DNA of 64,000 nt, from NCBI GenBank assembly GCA_032622095.1, contig CP136063.1:210350355-210414354 (forward strand). The letters are read 5' to 3'. A program made the translations under genes and the position numbers. How positions within the stretch are numbered: position 1 is the stretch's first letter; each line of letters opens with the position of its first letter. A model generated the notes under the pieces. That model worked only from the letters and a program-made list of their open reading frames with translations, did no database searches and was not told the origin of the DNA. The DNA comes from Siphonodentalium dalli (Eukaryota; Mollusca; Scaphopoda; Gadilida; Siphonodentaliidae). Below are positions 1 to 11,038 of the stretch, one piece after another.

Positions 1-25
1 GTACACGCAAATGAAAGATGTCGAC

Positions 26-43
26 AAAACTGCGAAAATAAAA
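26..43 (-). terminator. Pol III terminator with three T4 runs (first unit)
   Basis: On the minus strand, TTTT occurs at 43-40, directly after the GGAAC that ends the RNA, then at 38-35 and again at 29-26. T4 or longer is the Pol III stop signal. The cluster sits 15-32 bases after the start of every unit. Copy 35 has only T3 in the third run (24941-24950). Confidence 0.75.
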
Positions 44-280
44 GTTCCGGGTCCAACTATATTGGACAGGCTACTAACCGCTGACTATTCACGGGCGCGA
101 TCCCACTACTGCTTGACACGGGGACTTTTGCCTGCTGCGTTTCCGCCCTGGGCCGGTACGTCCCTCCTTAGACAACCTGACCACACGAGGCTCCCCAAGT
201 GTGACCATATTGATGCCAAGCTTAGTGCGGACGCCCGATCGACATAGACCACCGGCTAGCAGTGACCCCATCCTCAAGCC

Positions 281-292
281 GTCCTCCGAACC
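281..292 (-). promoter_or_regulatory. B-box-like internal Pol III element (first unit)
   Basis: The minus strand reads GGTTCGGAGGAC at about +51 to +62. It matches the GGTTCG core of the Pol III B box (GGTTCGANTCC), with G where A is expected next. No copy was seen with a change inside it. Confidence 0.6.
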
Positions 293-316
293 AGGCCTCC
301 AAGTAGTTAGATTACA

Positions 317-328
317 GGAGCACACCAC
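317..328 (-). promoter_or_regulatory. A-box-like internal Pol III element (first unit)
   Basis: The minus strand reads GTGGTGTGCTCC at about +15 to +26, in the place of the A box of vertebrate 7SL and Alu. It recurs at the same offset in every unit. Copy 6 (3989) and copy 30 (21575) each change one base of it. Confidence 0.55.
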
Positions 329-342
329 AACTCCCAGCCGAC

Positions 343-776
343 AACTCTCCTTCCCAACTGCACATTTGTATGCATTCACCTATAAGTGACATGTCCGAAT
401 CAACAACTGCACTTTGGTTGACCCATTTGTACAATCCATATGTTACAACCATACAGCCACGTGTCAAATCGAAAGACAGAGTTGTCCATCCTTGCCCACA
501 TACAACACTCAATGTTTGTAAACCAAGATAACGACAATGTGCATGCATTGCCAAGGGGGCATTAACTTTGACTCATCCGCCCATTGTTCACTTTGGGAAG
601 AAACAAAAAGTGCAGGTCAGAATATATATCGTGTATTTGGGAAGGGACTCAAAACAAACCCCGATCATGTGTCACCCAAATTTTTGTCTTTTAGTCGTTT
701 GGGCTAGAATTTTTGCTCATTTTGATCGCACGGGTACACGCAAATGAAAGATGTCGACAAAACTGCGAAAATAAAA
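343..776. repeat. Intergenic spacer between 7SL copies (first of 87)
   Basis: This 434-bp spacer lies between the 5' end of one gene and the 3' end of the next, including the next terminator. It is AT-richer than the gene. It holds the weak TATA-like element, an E-box palindrome CACGTG at 458-463, a TGCATGCA palindrome at 540-547, an ATATATAT run near 622 and the family-defining T run at 681. I see no protein gene, tRNA, 5S rRNA or snRNA in it. The same spacer separates all later copies, so it is not listed again. Confidence 0.85.
364..371 (-). promoter_or_regulatory. Weak TATA-like element upstream of the 7SL start (first unit)
   Basis: The minus strand reads ATACAAAT at about -29 to -22 from the inferred start. 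This is a usual TATA position for 7SL genes with upstream promoters, but the match is poor. Copies 61, 65 and 68 change one base of it (ATACACAT). A TTATAG lies further up at -43 to -38. Confidence 0.3.
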
Positions 777-1075
777 GTTCCGGGTCCAACTATATTGGAC
801 AGGCTACTAACCGCTGACTATTCACGGGCGCGATCCCACTACTGCTTGACACGGGGACTTTTGCCTGCTGCGTTTCCGCCCTGGGCCGGTACGTCCCTCC
901 TTAGACAACCTGACCACACGAGGCTCCCCAAGTGTGACCATATTGATGCCAAGCTTAGTGCGGACGCCCGATCGACATAGACCACCGGCTAGCAGTGACC
1001 CCATCCTCAAGCCGTCCTCCGAACCAGGCCTCCAAGTAGTTAGATTACAGGAGCACACCACAACTCCCAGCCGAC
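777..1075 (-). ncRNA. 7SL: 7SL RNA gene, copy 2
   Basis: Majority gene sequence; family A spacer with TTTTTGTC. Confidence 0.92.
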
Positions 1076-1509
1076 AACTCTCCTTCCCAACTGCACATTT
1101 GTATGCATTCACCTATAAGTGACATGTCCGAATCAACAACTGCACTTTGGTTGACCCATTTGTACAATCCATATGTTACAACCATACAGCCACGTGTCAA
1201 ATCGAAAGACAGAGTTGTCCATCCTTGCCCACATACAACACTCAATGTTTGTAAACCAAGATCACGACACTGTGCATGCATTGCCAAGGGGGCATTAACT
1301 TTGACTCATCCGCCCATTGTTCACTTTGGGAAGAAACAAAAAGTGCAGGTCAGAATATATATCGTGTATTTGGGAAGGGACTCAAAACAAACCCCGATCA
1401 TGTGTCACCCAAATTTTTGTCTTTTAGTCGTTTGGGCTAGAATTTTTGCTCATTTTGATCGCACGGGTACACGCAAATGAAAGATGTCGACAAAACTGCG
1501 AAAATAAAA

Positions 1510-1808
1510 GTTCCGGGTCCAACTATATTGGACAGGCTACTAACCGCTGACTATTCACGGGCGCGATCCCACTACTGCTTGACACGGGGACTTTTGCCTG
1601 CTGCGTTTCCGCCCTGGGCCGGTACGTCCCTCCTTAGACAACCTGACCACACGAGGCTCCCCAAGTGTGACCATATTGATGCCAAGCTTAGTGCGGACGC
1701 CCGATCGACATAGACCACCGGCTAGCAGTGACCCCATCCTCAAGCCGTCCTCCGAACCAGGCCTCCAAGTAGTTAGATTACAGGAGCACACCACAACTCC
1801 CAGCCGAC
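1510..1808 (-). ncRNA. 7SL: 7SL RNA gene, copy 3
   Basis: Majority gene sequence; family A. Confidence 0.92.
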
Positions 1809-2242
1809 AACTCTCCTTCCCAACTGCACATTTGTATGCATTCACCTATAAGTGACATGTCCGAATCAACAACTGCACTTTGGTTGACCCATTTGTACAA
1901 TCCATATGTTACAACCATACAGCCACGTGTCAAATCGAAAGACAGAGTTGTCCATCCTTGCCCACATACAACACTCAATGTTTGTAAACCAAGATCACGA
2001 CACTGTGCATGCATTGCCAAGGGGGCATTAACTTTGACTCATCCGCCCATTGTTCACTTTGGGAAGAAACAAAAAGTGCAGGTCAGAATATATATCGTGT
2101 ATTTGGGAAGGGACTCAAAACAAACCCCGATCATGTGTCACCCAAATTTTTGTCTTTTAGTCGTTTGGGCTAGAATTTTTGCTCATTTTGATCGCACGGG
2201 TACACGCAAATGAAAGATGTCGACAAAACTGCGAAAATAAAA

Positions 2243-2541
2243 GTTCCGGGTCCAACTATATTGGACAGGCTACTAACCGCTGACTATTCACGGGCGCGAT
2301 CCCACTACTGCTTGACACGGGGACTTTTGCCTGCTGCGTTTCCGCCCTGGGCCGGTACGTCCCTCCTTAGACAACCTGACCACACGAGGCTCCCCAAGTG
2401 TGACCATATTGATGCCAAGCTTAGTGCGGACGCCCGATCGACATAGACCACCGGCTAGCAGTGACCCCATCCTCAAGCCGTCCTCCGAACCAGGCCTCCA
2501 AGTAGTTAGATTACAGGAGCACACCACAACTCCCAGCCGAC
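2243..2541 (-). ncRNA. 7SL: 7SL RNA gene, copy 4
   Basis: Majority gene sequence; family A. Confidence 0.92.
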
Positions 2542-2975
2542 AACTCTCCTTCCCAACTGCACATTTGTATGCATTCACCTATAAGTGACATGTCCGAATC
2601 AACAACTGCACTTTGGTTGACCCATTTGTACAATCCATATGTTACAACCATACAGCCACGTGTCAAATCGAAAGACAGAGTTGTCCATCCTTGCCCACAT
2701 ACAACACTCAATGTTTGTAAACCAAGATCACGACACTGTGCATGCATTGCCAAGGGGGCATTAACTTTGACTCATCCGCCCATTGTTCACTTTGGGAAGA
2801 AACAAAAAGTGCAGGTCAGAATATATATCGTGTATTTGGGAAGGGACTCAAAACAAACCCCGATCATGTGTCACCCAAATTTTTGTCTTTTAGTCGTTTG
2901 GGCTAGAATTTTTGCTCATTTTGATCGCACGGGTACACGCAAATGAAAGATGTCGACAAAACTGCGAAAATAAAA

Positions 2976-3274
2976 GTTCCGGGTCCAACTATATTGGACA
3001 GGCTACTAACCGCTGACTATTCACGGGCGCGATCCCACTACTGCTTGACACGGGGACTTTTGCCTGCTGCGTTTCCGCCGTGGGCCGGTACGTCCCTCCT
3101 TAGACAACCTGACCACACGAGGCTTCCCAAGTGTGACCATATTGATGCCAAGCTTAGTGCGGACGCCCGATCGACATAGACCACCGGCTAGCAGTGACCC
3201 CATCCTCAAGCCGTCCTCCGAACCAGGCCTCCAAGTAGTTAGATTACAGGAGCACACCACAACTCCCAGCCGAC
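2976..3274 (-). ncRNA. 7SL: 7SL RNA gene, copy 5, helix 8 loop change
   Basis: C to G at 3080 turns CAGG into CACG in the conserved helix 8 loop next to the GAAA tip, where SRP54 binds, so this copy may be impaired. C to T at 3125 changes the helix 6 tetraloop from GGAG to GAAG, which still fits GNAR. The spacer also has private changes near 3413, 3643 and 3664-3665, making this one of the most divergent units. Confidence 0.88.
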
Positions 3275-3708
3275 AACTCTCCTTCCCAACTGCACATTTG
3301 TATGCATTCACCTATAAGTGACATGTCCGAATCAACAACTGCACTTTGGTTGACCCATTTGTACAATCCATATGTTACAACCATACAGCCACGTGTCAAA
3401 TCGAAAGACAGACTTGTCCATCCTTGCCCACATACAACACTCAATGTTTGTAAACCAAGATCACGACACTGTGCATGCATTGCCAAGGGGGCATTAACTT
3501 TGACTCATCCGCCCATTGTTCACTTTGGGAAGAAACAAAAAGTGCAGGTCAGAATATATATCGTGTATTTGGGAAGGGACTCAAAACAAACCCCGATCAT
3601 GTGTCACCCAAATTTTTGTCTTTTAGTCGTTTGGGCTAGAATATTTGCTCATTTTGATCGCACACGTACACGCAAATGAAAGATGTCGACAAAACTGCGA
3701 AAATAAAA

Positions 3709-4007
3709 GTTCCGGGTCCAACTATATTGGACAGGCTACTAACCGCTGACTATTCACGGGCGCGATCCCACTACTGCTTGACACGGGGACTTTTGCCTGC
3801 TGCGTTTCCGCCCTGGGCCGGTACGTCCCTCCTTAGACAACCTGACCACACGAGGCTCCCCAAGTGTGACCATATTGATGCCAAGCTTAGTGCGGACGCC
3901 CGATCGACATAGACCACCGGCTAGCAGTGACCCCATCCTCAAGCCGTCCTCCGAACCAGGCCTCCAAGTAGTTAGATTACAGGAGCACGCCACAACTCCC
4001 AGCCGAC
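3709..4007 (-). ncRNA. 7SL: 7SL RNA gene, copy 6, A-box variant
   Basis: A to G at 3989 makes the A-box region GTGGCGTGC on the gene strand, closer to the human GTGGCG. No other gene change seen. Confidence 0.91.
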
Positions 4008-4441
4008 AACTCTCCTTCCCAACTGCACATTTGTATGCATTCACCTATAAGTGACATGTCCGAATCAACAACTGCACTTTGGTTGACCCATTTGTACAAT
4101 CCATATGTTACAACCATACAGCCACGTGTCAAATCGAAAGACAGAGTTGTCCATCCTTGCCCACATACAACACTCAATGTTTGTAAACCAAGATCACGAC
4201 ACTGTGCATGCATTGCCAAGGGGGCATTAACTTTGACTCATCCGCCCATTGTTCACTTTGGGAAGAAACAAAAAGTGCAGGTCAGAATATATATCGTGTA
4301 TTTGGGAAGGGACTCAAAACAAACCCCGATCATGTGTCACCCAAATTTTTGTCTTTTAGTCGTTTGGGCTAGAATTTTTGCTCATTTTGATCGCACGGGT
4401 ACACGCAAATGAAAGATGTCGACAAAACTGCGAAAATAAAA

Positions 4442-4740
4442 GTTCCGGGTCCAACTATATTGGACAGGCTACTAACCGCTGACTATTCACGGGCGCGATC
4501 CCACTACTGCTTGACACGGGGACTTTTGCCTGCTGCGTTTCCGCCCTGGGCCGGTACGTCCCTCCTTAGACAACCTGACCACACGAGGCTCCCCAAGTGT
4601 GACCATATTGATGCCAAGCTTAGTGCGGACGCCCGATCGACATAGACCACCGGCTAGCAGTGACCCCATCCTCAAGCCGTCCTCCGAACCAGGCCTCCAA
4701 GTAGTTAGATTACAGGAGCACACCACAACTCCCAGCCGAC
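4442..4740 (-). ncRNA. 7SL: 7SL RNA gene, copy 7
   Basis: Majority gene sequence. The spacer after it (upstream of its 5' end) has the seven-T run. Confidence 0.92.
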
Positions 4741-5174
4741 AACTCTCCTTCCCAACTGCACATTTGTATGCATTCACCTATAAGTGACATGTCCGAATCA
4801 ACAACTGCACTTTGGTTGACCCATTTGTACAATCCATATGTTACAACCATACAGCCACGTGTCAAATCGAAAGACAGAGTTGTCCATCCTTGCCCACATA
4901 CAACACTCAATGTTTGTAAACCAAGATCACGACACTGTGCATGCATTGCCAAGGGGGCATTAACTTTGACTCATCCGCCCATTGTTCACTTTGGGAAGAA
5001 ACAAAAAGTGCAGGTCAGAATATATATCGTGTATTTGGGAAGGGACTCAAAACAAACCCCGATCATGTGTCACCCAAATTTTTTTCTTTTAGTCGTTTGG
5101 GCTAGAATTTTTGCTCATTTTGATCGCACGGGTACACGCAAATGAAAGATGTCGACAAAACTGCGAAAATAAAA

Positions 5175-5473
5175 GTTCCGGGTCCAACTATATTGGACAG
5201 GCTACTAACCGCCGACTATTCACGGGCGCGATCCCACTACTGCTTGACACGGGGACTTTTGCCTGCTGCGTTTCCGCCCTGGGCCGGTACGTCCCTCCTT
5301 AGACAACCTGACCACACGAGGCTCCCCAAGTGTGACCATATTGATGCCAAGCTTAGTGTGGACGCCCGATCGACATAGACCACCGGCTAGCAGTGACCCC
5401 ATCCTCAAGCCGTCCTCCGAACCAGGCCTCTAAGTAGTTAGATTACAGGAGCACACCACAACTCCCAGCCGAC
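5175..5473 (-). ncRNA. 7SL: 7SL RNA gene, copy 8, three changes
   Basis: T to C at 5213, C to T at 5359 (a CpG transition) and C to T at 5431. The 5431 change turns a U-G pair of the helix 4 hairpin into U-A, so it keeps the fold. Confidence 0.9.
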
Positions 5474-5907
5474 AACTCTCCTTCCCAACTGCACATTTGT
5501 ATGCATTCACCTATAAGTGACATGTCCGAATCAACAACTGCACTTTGGTTGACCCATTTGTACAATCCATATGTTACAACCATACAGCCACGTGTCAAAT
5601 CGAAAGACAGAGTTGTCCATCCTTGCCCACATACAACACTCAATGTTTGTAAACCAAGATCACGACACTGTGCATGCATTGCCAAGGGGGCATTAACTTT
5701 GACTCATCCGCCCATTGTTCACTTTGGGAAGAAACAAAAAGTGCAGGTCAGAATATATATCGTGTATTTGGGAAGGGACTCAAAACAAACCCCGATCATG
5801 TGTCACCCAAATTTTTGTCTTTTAGTCGTTTGGGCTAGAATTTTTGCTCATTTTGATCGCACGGGTACACGCAAATGAAAGATGTCGACAAAACTGCGAA
5901 AATAAAA

Positions 5908-6206
5908 GTTCCGGGTCCAACTATATTGGACAGGCTACTAACCGCTGACTATTCACGGGCGCGATCCCACTACTGCTTGACACGGGGACTTTTGCCTGCT
6001 GCGTTTCCGCCCTGGGCCGGTACGTCCCTCCTTAGACAACCTGACCACACGAGGCTCCCCAAGTGTGACCATATTGATGCCAAGCTTAGTGCGGACGCCC
6101 GATCGACATAGACCACCGGCTAGCAGTGACCCCATCCTCAAGCCGTCCTCCGAACCAGGCCTCCAAGTAGTTAGATTACAGGAGCACACCACAACTCCCA
6201 GCCGAC
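5908..6206 (-). ncRNA. 7SL: 7SL RNA gene, copy 9
   Basis: Majority gene sequence; seven-T spacer follows. Confidence 0.92.
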
Positions 6207-6640
6207 AACTCTCCTTCCCAACTGCACATTTGTATGCATTCACCTATAAGTGACATGTCCGAATCAACAACTGCACTTTGGTTGACCCATTTGTACAATC
6301 CATATGTTACAACCATACAGCCACGTGTCAAATCGAAAGACAGAGTTGTCCATCCTTGCCCACATACAACACTCAATGTTTGTAAACCAAGATCACGACA
6401 CTGTGCATGCATTGCCAAGGGGGCATTAACTTTGACTCATCCGCCCATTGTTCACTTTGGGAAGAAACAAAAAGTGCAGGTCAGAATATATATCGTGTAT
6501 TTGGGAAGGGACTCAAAACAAACCCCGATCATGTGTCACCCAAATTTTTTTCTTTTAGTCGTTTGGGCTAGAATTTTTGCTCATTTTGATCGCACGGGTA
6601 CACGCAAATGAAAGATGTCGACAAAACTGCGAAAATAAAA

Positions 6641-6939
6641 GTTCCGGGTCCAACTATATTGGACAGGCTACTAACCGCCGACTATTCACGGGCGCGATCC
6701 CACTACTGCTTGACACGGGGACTTTTGCCTGCTGCGTTTCCGCCCTGGGCCGGTACGTCCCTCCTTAGACAACCTGACCACACGAGGCTCCCCAAGTGTG
6801 ACCATATTGATGCCAAGCTTAGTGCGGACGCCCGATCGACATAGACCACCGGCTAGCAGTGACCCCATCCTCAAGCCGTCCTCCGAACCAGGCCTCCAAG
6901 TAGTTAGATTACAGGAGCACACCACAACTCCCAGCCGAC
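6641..6939 (-). ncRNA. 7SL: 7SL RNA gene, copy 10
   Basis: One change, T to C at 6679, shared with copies 8 and 11. All three lie next to a seven-T spacer. Confidence 0.91.
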
Positions 6940-7373
6940 AACTCTCCTTCCCAACTGCACATTTGTATGCATTCACCTATAAGTGACATGTCCGAATCAA
7001 CAACTGCACTTTGGTTGACCCATTTGTACAATCCATATGTTACAACCATACAGCCACGTGTCAAATCGAAAGACAGAGTTGTCCATCCTTGCCCACATAC
7101 AACACTCAATGTTTGTAAACCAAGATCACGACACTGTGCATGCATTGCCAAGGGGGCATTAACTTTGACTCATCCGCCCATTGTTCACTTTGGGAAGAAA
7201 CAAAAAGTGCAGGTCAGAATATATATCGTGTATTTGGGAAGGGACTCAAAACAAACCCCGATCATGTGTCACCCAAATTTTTTTCTTTTAGTCGTTTGGG
7301 CTAGAATTTTTGCTCATTTTGATCGCACGGGTACACGCAAATGAAAGATGTCGACAAAACTGCGAAAATAAAA

Positions 7374-7672
7374 GTTCCGGGTCCAACTATATTGGACAGG
7401 CTACTAACCGCCGACTATTCACGGGCGCGATCCCACTACTGCTTGACACGGGGACTTTTGCCTGCTGCGTTTCCGCCCTGGGCCGGTACGTCCCTCCTTA
7501 GACAACCTGACCACACGAGGCTCCCCAAGTGTGACCATATTGATGCCAAGCTTAGTGCGGACGCCCGATCGACATAGACCACCGGCTAGCAGTGACCCCA
7601 TCCTCAAGCCGTCCTCCGAACCAGGCCTCCAAGTAGTTAGATTACAGGAGCACACCACAACTCCCAGCCGAC
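7374..7672 (-). ncRNA. 7SL: 7SL RNA gene, copy 11
   Basis: One change, T to C at 7412, next to the seven-T spacer of copy 10. Confidence 0.91.
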
Positions 7673-8106
7673 AACTCTCCTTCCCAACTGCACATTTGTA
7701 TGCATTCACCTATAAGTGACATGTCCGAATCAACAACTGCACTTTGGTTGACCCATTTGTACAATCCATATGTTACAACCATACAGCCACGTGTCAAATC
7801 GAAAGACAGAGTTGTCCATCCTTGCCCACATACAACACTCAATGTTTGTAAACCAAGATCACGACACTGTGCATGCATTGCCAAGGGGGCATTAACTTTG
7901 ACTCATCCGCCCATTGTTCACTTTGGGAAGAAACAAAAAGTGCAGGTCAGAATATATATCGTGTATTTGGGAAGGGACTCAAAACAAACCCCGATCATGT
8001 GTCACCCAAATTTTTGTCTTTTAGTCGTTTGGGCTAGAATTTTTGCTCATTTTGATCGCACGGTTACACGCAAATGAAAGATGTCGACAAAACTGCGAAA
8101 ATAAAA

Positions 8107-8405
8107 GTTCCGGGTCCAACTATATTGGACAGGCTACTAACCGCTGACTATTCACGGGCGCGATCCCACTACTGCTTGACACGGGGACTTTTGCCTGCTG
8201 CGTTTCCGCCCTGGGCCGGTACGTCCCTCCTTAGACAACCTGACCACACGAGGCTCCCCAAGTGTGACCATATTGATGCCAAGCTTAGTGCGGACGCCCG
8301 ATCGACATAGACCACCGGCTAGCAGTGACCCCATCCTCAAGCCGTCCTCCGAACCAGGCCTCCAAGTAGTTAGATTACAGGAGCACACCACAACTCCCAG
8401 CCGAC
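8107..8405 (-). ncRNA. 7SL: 7SL RNA gene, copy 12
   Basis: Majority gene sequence. The preceding junction reads CACGGTTACAC (change at about 8064). Confidence 0.92.
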
Positions 8406-8839
8406 AACTCTCCTTCCCAACTGCACATTTGTATGCATTCACCTATAAGTGACATGTCCGAATCAACAACTGCACTTTGGTTGACCCATTTGTACAATCC
8501 ATATGTTACAACCATACAGCCACGTGTCAAATCGAAAGACAGAGTTGTCCATCCTTGCCCACATACAACACTCAATGTTTGTAAACCAAGATCACGACAC
8601 TGTGCATGCATTGCCAAGGGGGCATTAACTTTGACTCATCCGCCCATTGTTCACTTTGGGAAGAAACAAAAAGTGCAGGTCAGAATATATATCGTGTATT
8701 TGGGAAGGGACTCAAAACAAACCCCGATCATGTGTCACCCAAATTTTTGTCTTTTAGTCGTTTGGGCTAGAATTTTTGCTCATTTTGATCGCACGGGTAC
8801 ACGCAAATGAAAGATGTCGACAAAACTGCGAAAATAAAA

Positions 8840-9138
8840 GTTCCGGGTCCAACTATATTGGACAGGCTACTAACCGCTGACTATTCACGGGCGCGATCCC
8901 ACTACTGCTTGACACGGGGACTTTTGCCTGCTGCGTTTCCGCCCTGGGCCGGTACGTCCCTCCTTAGACAACCTGACCACACGAGGCTCCCCAAGTGTGA
9001 CCATATTGATGCCAAGCTTAGTGCGGACGCCCGATCGACATAGACCACCGGCTAGCAGTGACCCCATCCCCAAGCCGTCCTCCGAACCAGGCCTCCAAGT
9101 AGTTAGATTACAGGAGCACACCACAACTCCCAGCCGAC
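8840..9138 (-). ncRNA. 7SL: 7SL RNA gene, copy 13
   Basis: T to C at 9070, shared only with copy 15, two units away. Confidence 0.91.
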
Positions 9139-9572
9139 AACTCTCCTTCCCAACTGCACATTTGTATGCATTCACCTATAAGTGACATGTCCGAATCAAC
9201 AACTGCACTTTGGTTGACCCATTTGTACAATCCATATGTTACAACCATACAGCCACGTGTCAAATCGAAAGACAGAGTTGTCCATCCTTGCCCACATACA
9301 ACACTCAATGTTTGTAAACCAAGATCACGACACTGTGCATGCATTGCCAAGGGGGCATTAACTTTGACTCATCCGCCCATTGTTCACTTTGGGAAGAAAC
9401 AAAAAGTGCAGGTCAGAATATATATCGTGTATTTGGGAAGGGACTCAAAACAAACCCCGATCATGTGTCACCCAAATTTTTGTCTTTTAGTCGTTTGGGC
9501 TAGAATTTTTGCTCATTTTGATCGCACGGGTACACGCAAATGAAAGATGTCGACAAAACTGCGAAAATAAAA

Positions 9573-9871
9573 GTTCCGGGTCCAACTATATTGGACAGGC
9601 TACTAACCGCTGACTATTCACGGGCGCGATCCCACTACTGCTTGACACGGGGACTTTTGCCTGCTGCGTTTCCGCCCTGGGCCGGTACGTCCCTCCTTAG
9701 ACAACCTGACCACACGAGGCTCCCCAAGTGTGACCATATTGATGCCAAGCTTAGTGCGGACGCCCGATCGACATAGACCACCGGCTAGCAGTGACCCCAT
9801 CCTCAAGCCGTCCTCCGAACCAGGCCTCCAAGTAGTTAGATTACAGGAGCACACCACAACTCCCAGCCGAC
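9573..9871 (-). ncRNA. 7SL: 7SL RNA gene, copy 14
   Basis: Majority gene sequence, between two copies that share the 9070-type change. Confidence 0.92.
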
Positions 9872-10305
9872 AACTCTCCTTCCCAACTGCACATTTGTAT
9901 GCATTCACCTATAAGTGACATGTCCGAATCAACAACTGCACTTTGGTTGACCCATTTGTACAATCCATATGTTACAACCATACAGCCACGTGTCAAATCG
10001 AAAGACAGAGTTGTCCATCCTTGCCCACATACAACACTCAATGTTTGTAAACCAAGATCACGACACTGTGCATGCATTGCCAAGGGGGCATTAACTTTGA
10101 CTCATCCGCCCATTGTTCACTTTGGGAAGAAACAAAAAGTGCAGGTCAGAATATATATCGTGTATTTGGGAAGGGACTCAAAACAAACCCCGATCATGTG
10201 TCACCCAAATTTTTGTCTTTTAGTCGTTTGGGCTAGAATTTTTGCTCATTTTGATCGCACGGGTACACGCAAATGAAAGATGTCGACAAAACTGCGAAAA
10301 TAAAA

Positions 10306-10604
10306 GTTCCGGGTCCAACTATATTGGACAGGCTACTAACCGCTGACTATTCACGGGCGCGATCCCACTACTGCTTGACACGGGGACTTTTGCCTGCTGC
10401 GTTTCCGCCCTGGGCCGGTACGTCCCTCCTTAGACAACCTGACCACACGAGGCTCCCCAAGTGTGACCATATTGATGCCAAGCTTAGTGCGGACGCCCGA
10501 TCGACATAGACCACCGGCTAGCAGTGACCCCATCCCCAAGCCGTCCTCCGAACCAGGCCTCCAAGTAGTTAGATTACAGGAGCACACCACAACTCCCAGC
10601 CGAA
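10306..10604 (-). ncRNA. 7SL: 7SL RNA gene, copy 15, change at the inferred first base
   Basis: C to A at 10604 alters the inferred +1 base on the gene strand (G to T). T to C at 10536 is shared with copy 13. Pol III prefers a purine start, so the true start may shift here. Confidence 0.88.
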
Positions 10605-11038
10605 AACTCTCCTTCCCAACTGCACATTTGTATGCATTCACCTATAAGTGACATGTCCGAATCAACAACTGCACTTTGGTTGACCCATTTGTACAATCCA
10701 TATGTTACAACCATACAGCCACGTGTCAAATCGAAAGACAGAGTTGTCCATCCTTGCCCACATACAACACTCAATGTTTGTAAACCAAGATCACGACACT
10801 GTGCATGCATTGCCAAGGGGGCATTAACTTTGACTCATCCGCCCATTGTTCACTTTGGGAAGAAACAAAAAGTGCAGGTCAGAATATATATCGTGTATTT
10901 GGGAAGGGACTCAAAACAAACCCCGATCATGTGTCACCCAAATTTTTGTCTTTTAGTCGTTTGGGCTAGAATTTTTGCTCATTTTGATCGCACGGGTACA
11001 CGCAAATGAAAGATGTCGACAAAACTGCGAAAATAAAA

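Larger units (their letters stand above)
44..342 (-). ncRNA. 7SL: 7SL (SRP) RNA gene, copy 1
   Basis: This encodes the RNA scaffold of the signal recognition particle, which holds SRP9/14, SRP19, SRP68/72 and SRP54 and pauses and targets secretory ribosomes to the ER. Read on the minus strand, a UGUAA turn is followed by a helix 4 hairpin with loop CUAC (311-298). A 9-bp helix 5 segment pairs 262-254 with 79-71, and GGAUGG pairs with CUGUCC further out. Helix 6 is CACAC/GUGUG (203-199 with 182-186) capped by GGAG at 194-191, a GNAR loop of the kind SRP19 binds. Helix 8 has a GCG-GAAA-CGC tip (GAAA at 143-140) beside CAGG and AGCAGG, the SRP54 site. Length of about 299 nt matches human 7SL. 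The 3' end is set by the T4 run at 43-40. The 5' end is by analogy and may be off by about 4 nt. Gene bases are the majority type. The spacer has two private changes, at 530 and 537. Confidence 0.93.

Noticed and set aside
11-247. A 78-codon plus-strand frame starting at ATGAAAGATG or TTGAAAGATG.
   Set aside because: It is antisense to the 7SL gene. The start is ATG in families A and C but TTG in B and D, and copy 52 has a stop. It resembles no known protein.
44-342. An Alu-like SINE in place of a 7SL gene.
   Set aside because: The central S domain (helices 6 and 8), absent from Alu and B1, is complete. There is no A-rich tail, and no target-site duplication can be seen in the tandem context.
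458-463. The CACGTG palindrome as a plant G-box pointing to a plant genome.
   Set aside because: Six bases are too few to assign a kingdom, and the 7SL S domain resembles animal SRP RNA. It is kept only as a possible E-box.
730-745. ACACGCAAAT at the unit junction, as in U6 snRNA.
   Set aside because: Only about ten bases match. The flanking U6 sequence, the 5' end and a T-run terminator in phase are missing.
822-1112. A 96-codon minus-strand open frame that overlaps the 7SL gene.
   Set aside because: It covers most of the 7SL gene on the same strand, and its codons are the SRP RNA helices. Indels in copies 19, 35, 55 and 76 and a stop in family B units are not avoided. The RNA explains the sequence.
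1103-1480. A 125-codon plus-strand open frame repeated in most family A and C units (107 codons in B and D).
   Set aside because: It lies in the spacer, recurs only because the units are nearly identical, and changes length with the T run. It has no recognisable domain. Copy 1 has a stop in it at 529-531 from one base change.
5111-5302. 63-codon frames that appear next to some family A and B units.
   Set aside because: They open only when the TGA in ACCGCTGAC is lost through a single base change (the 82-equivalent C, or A to T in copy 41). They are chance frames.
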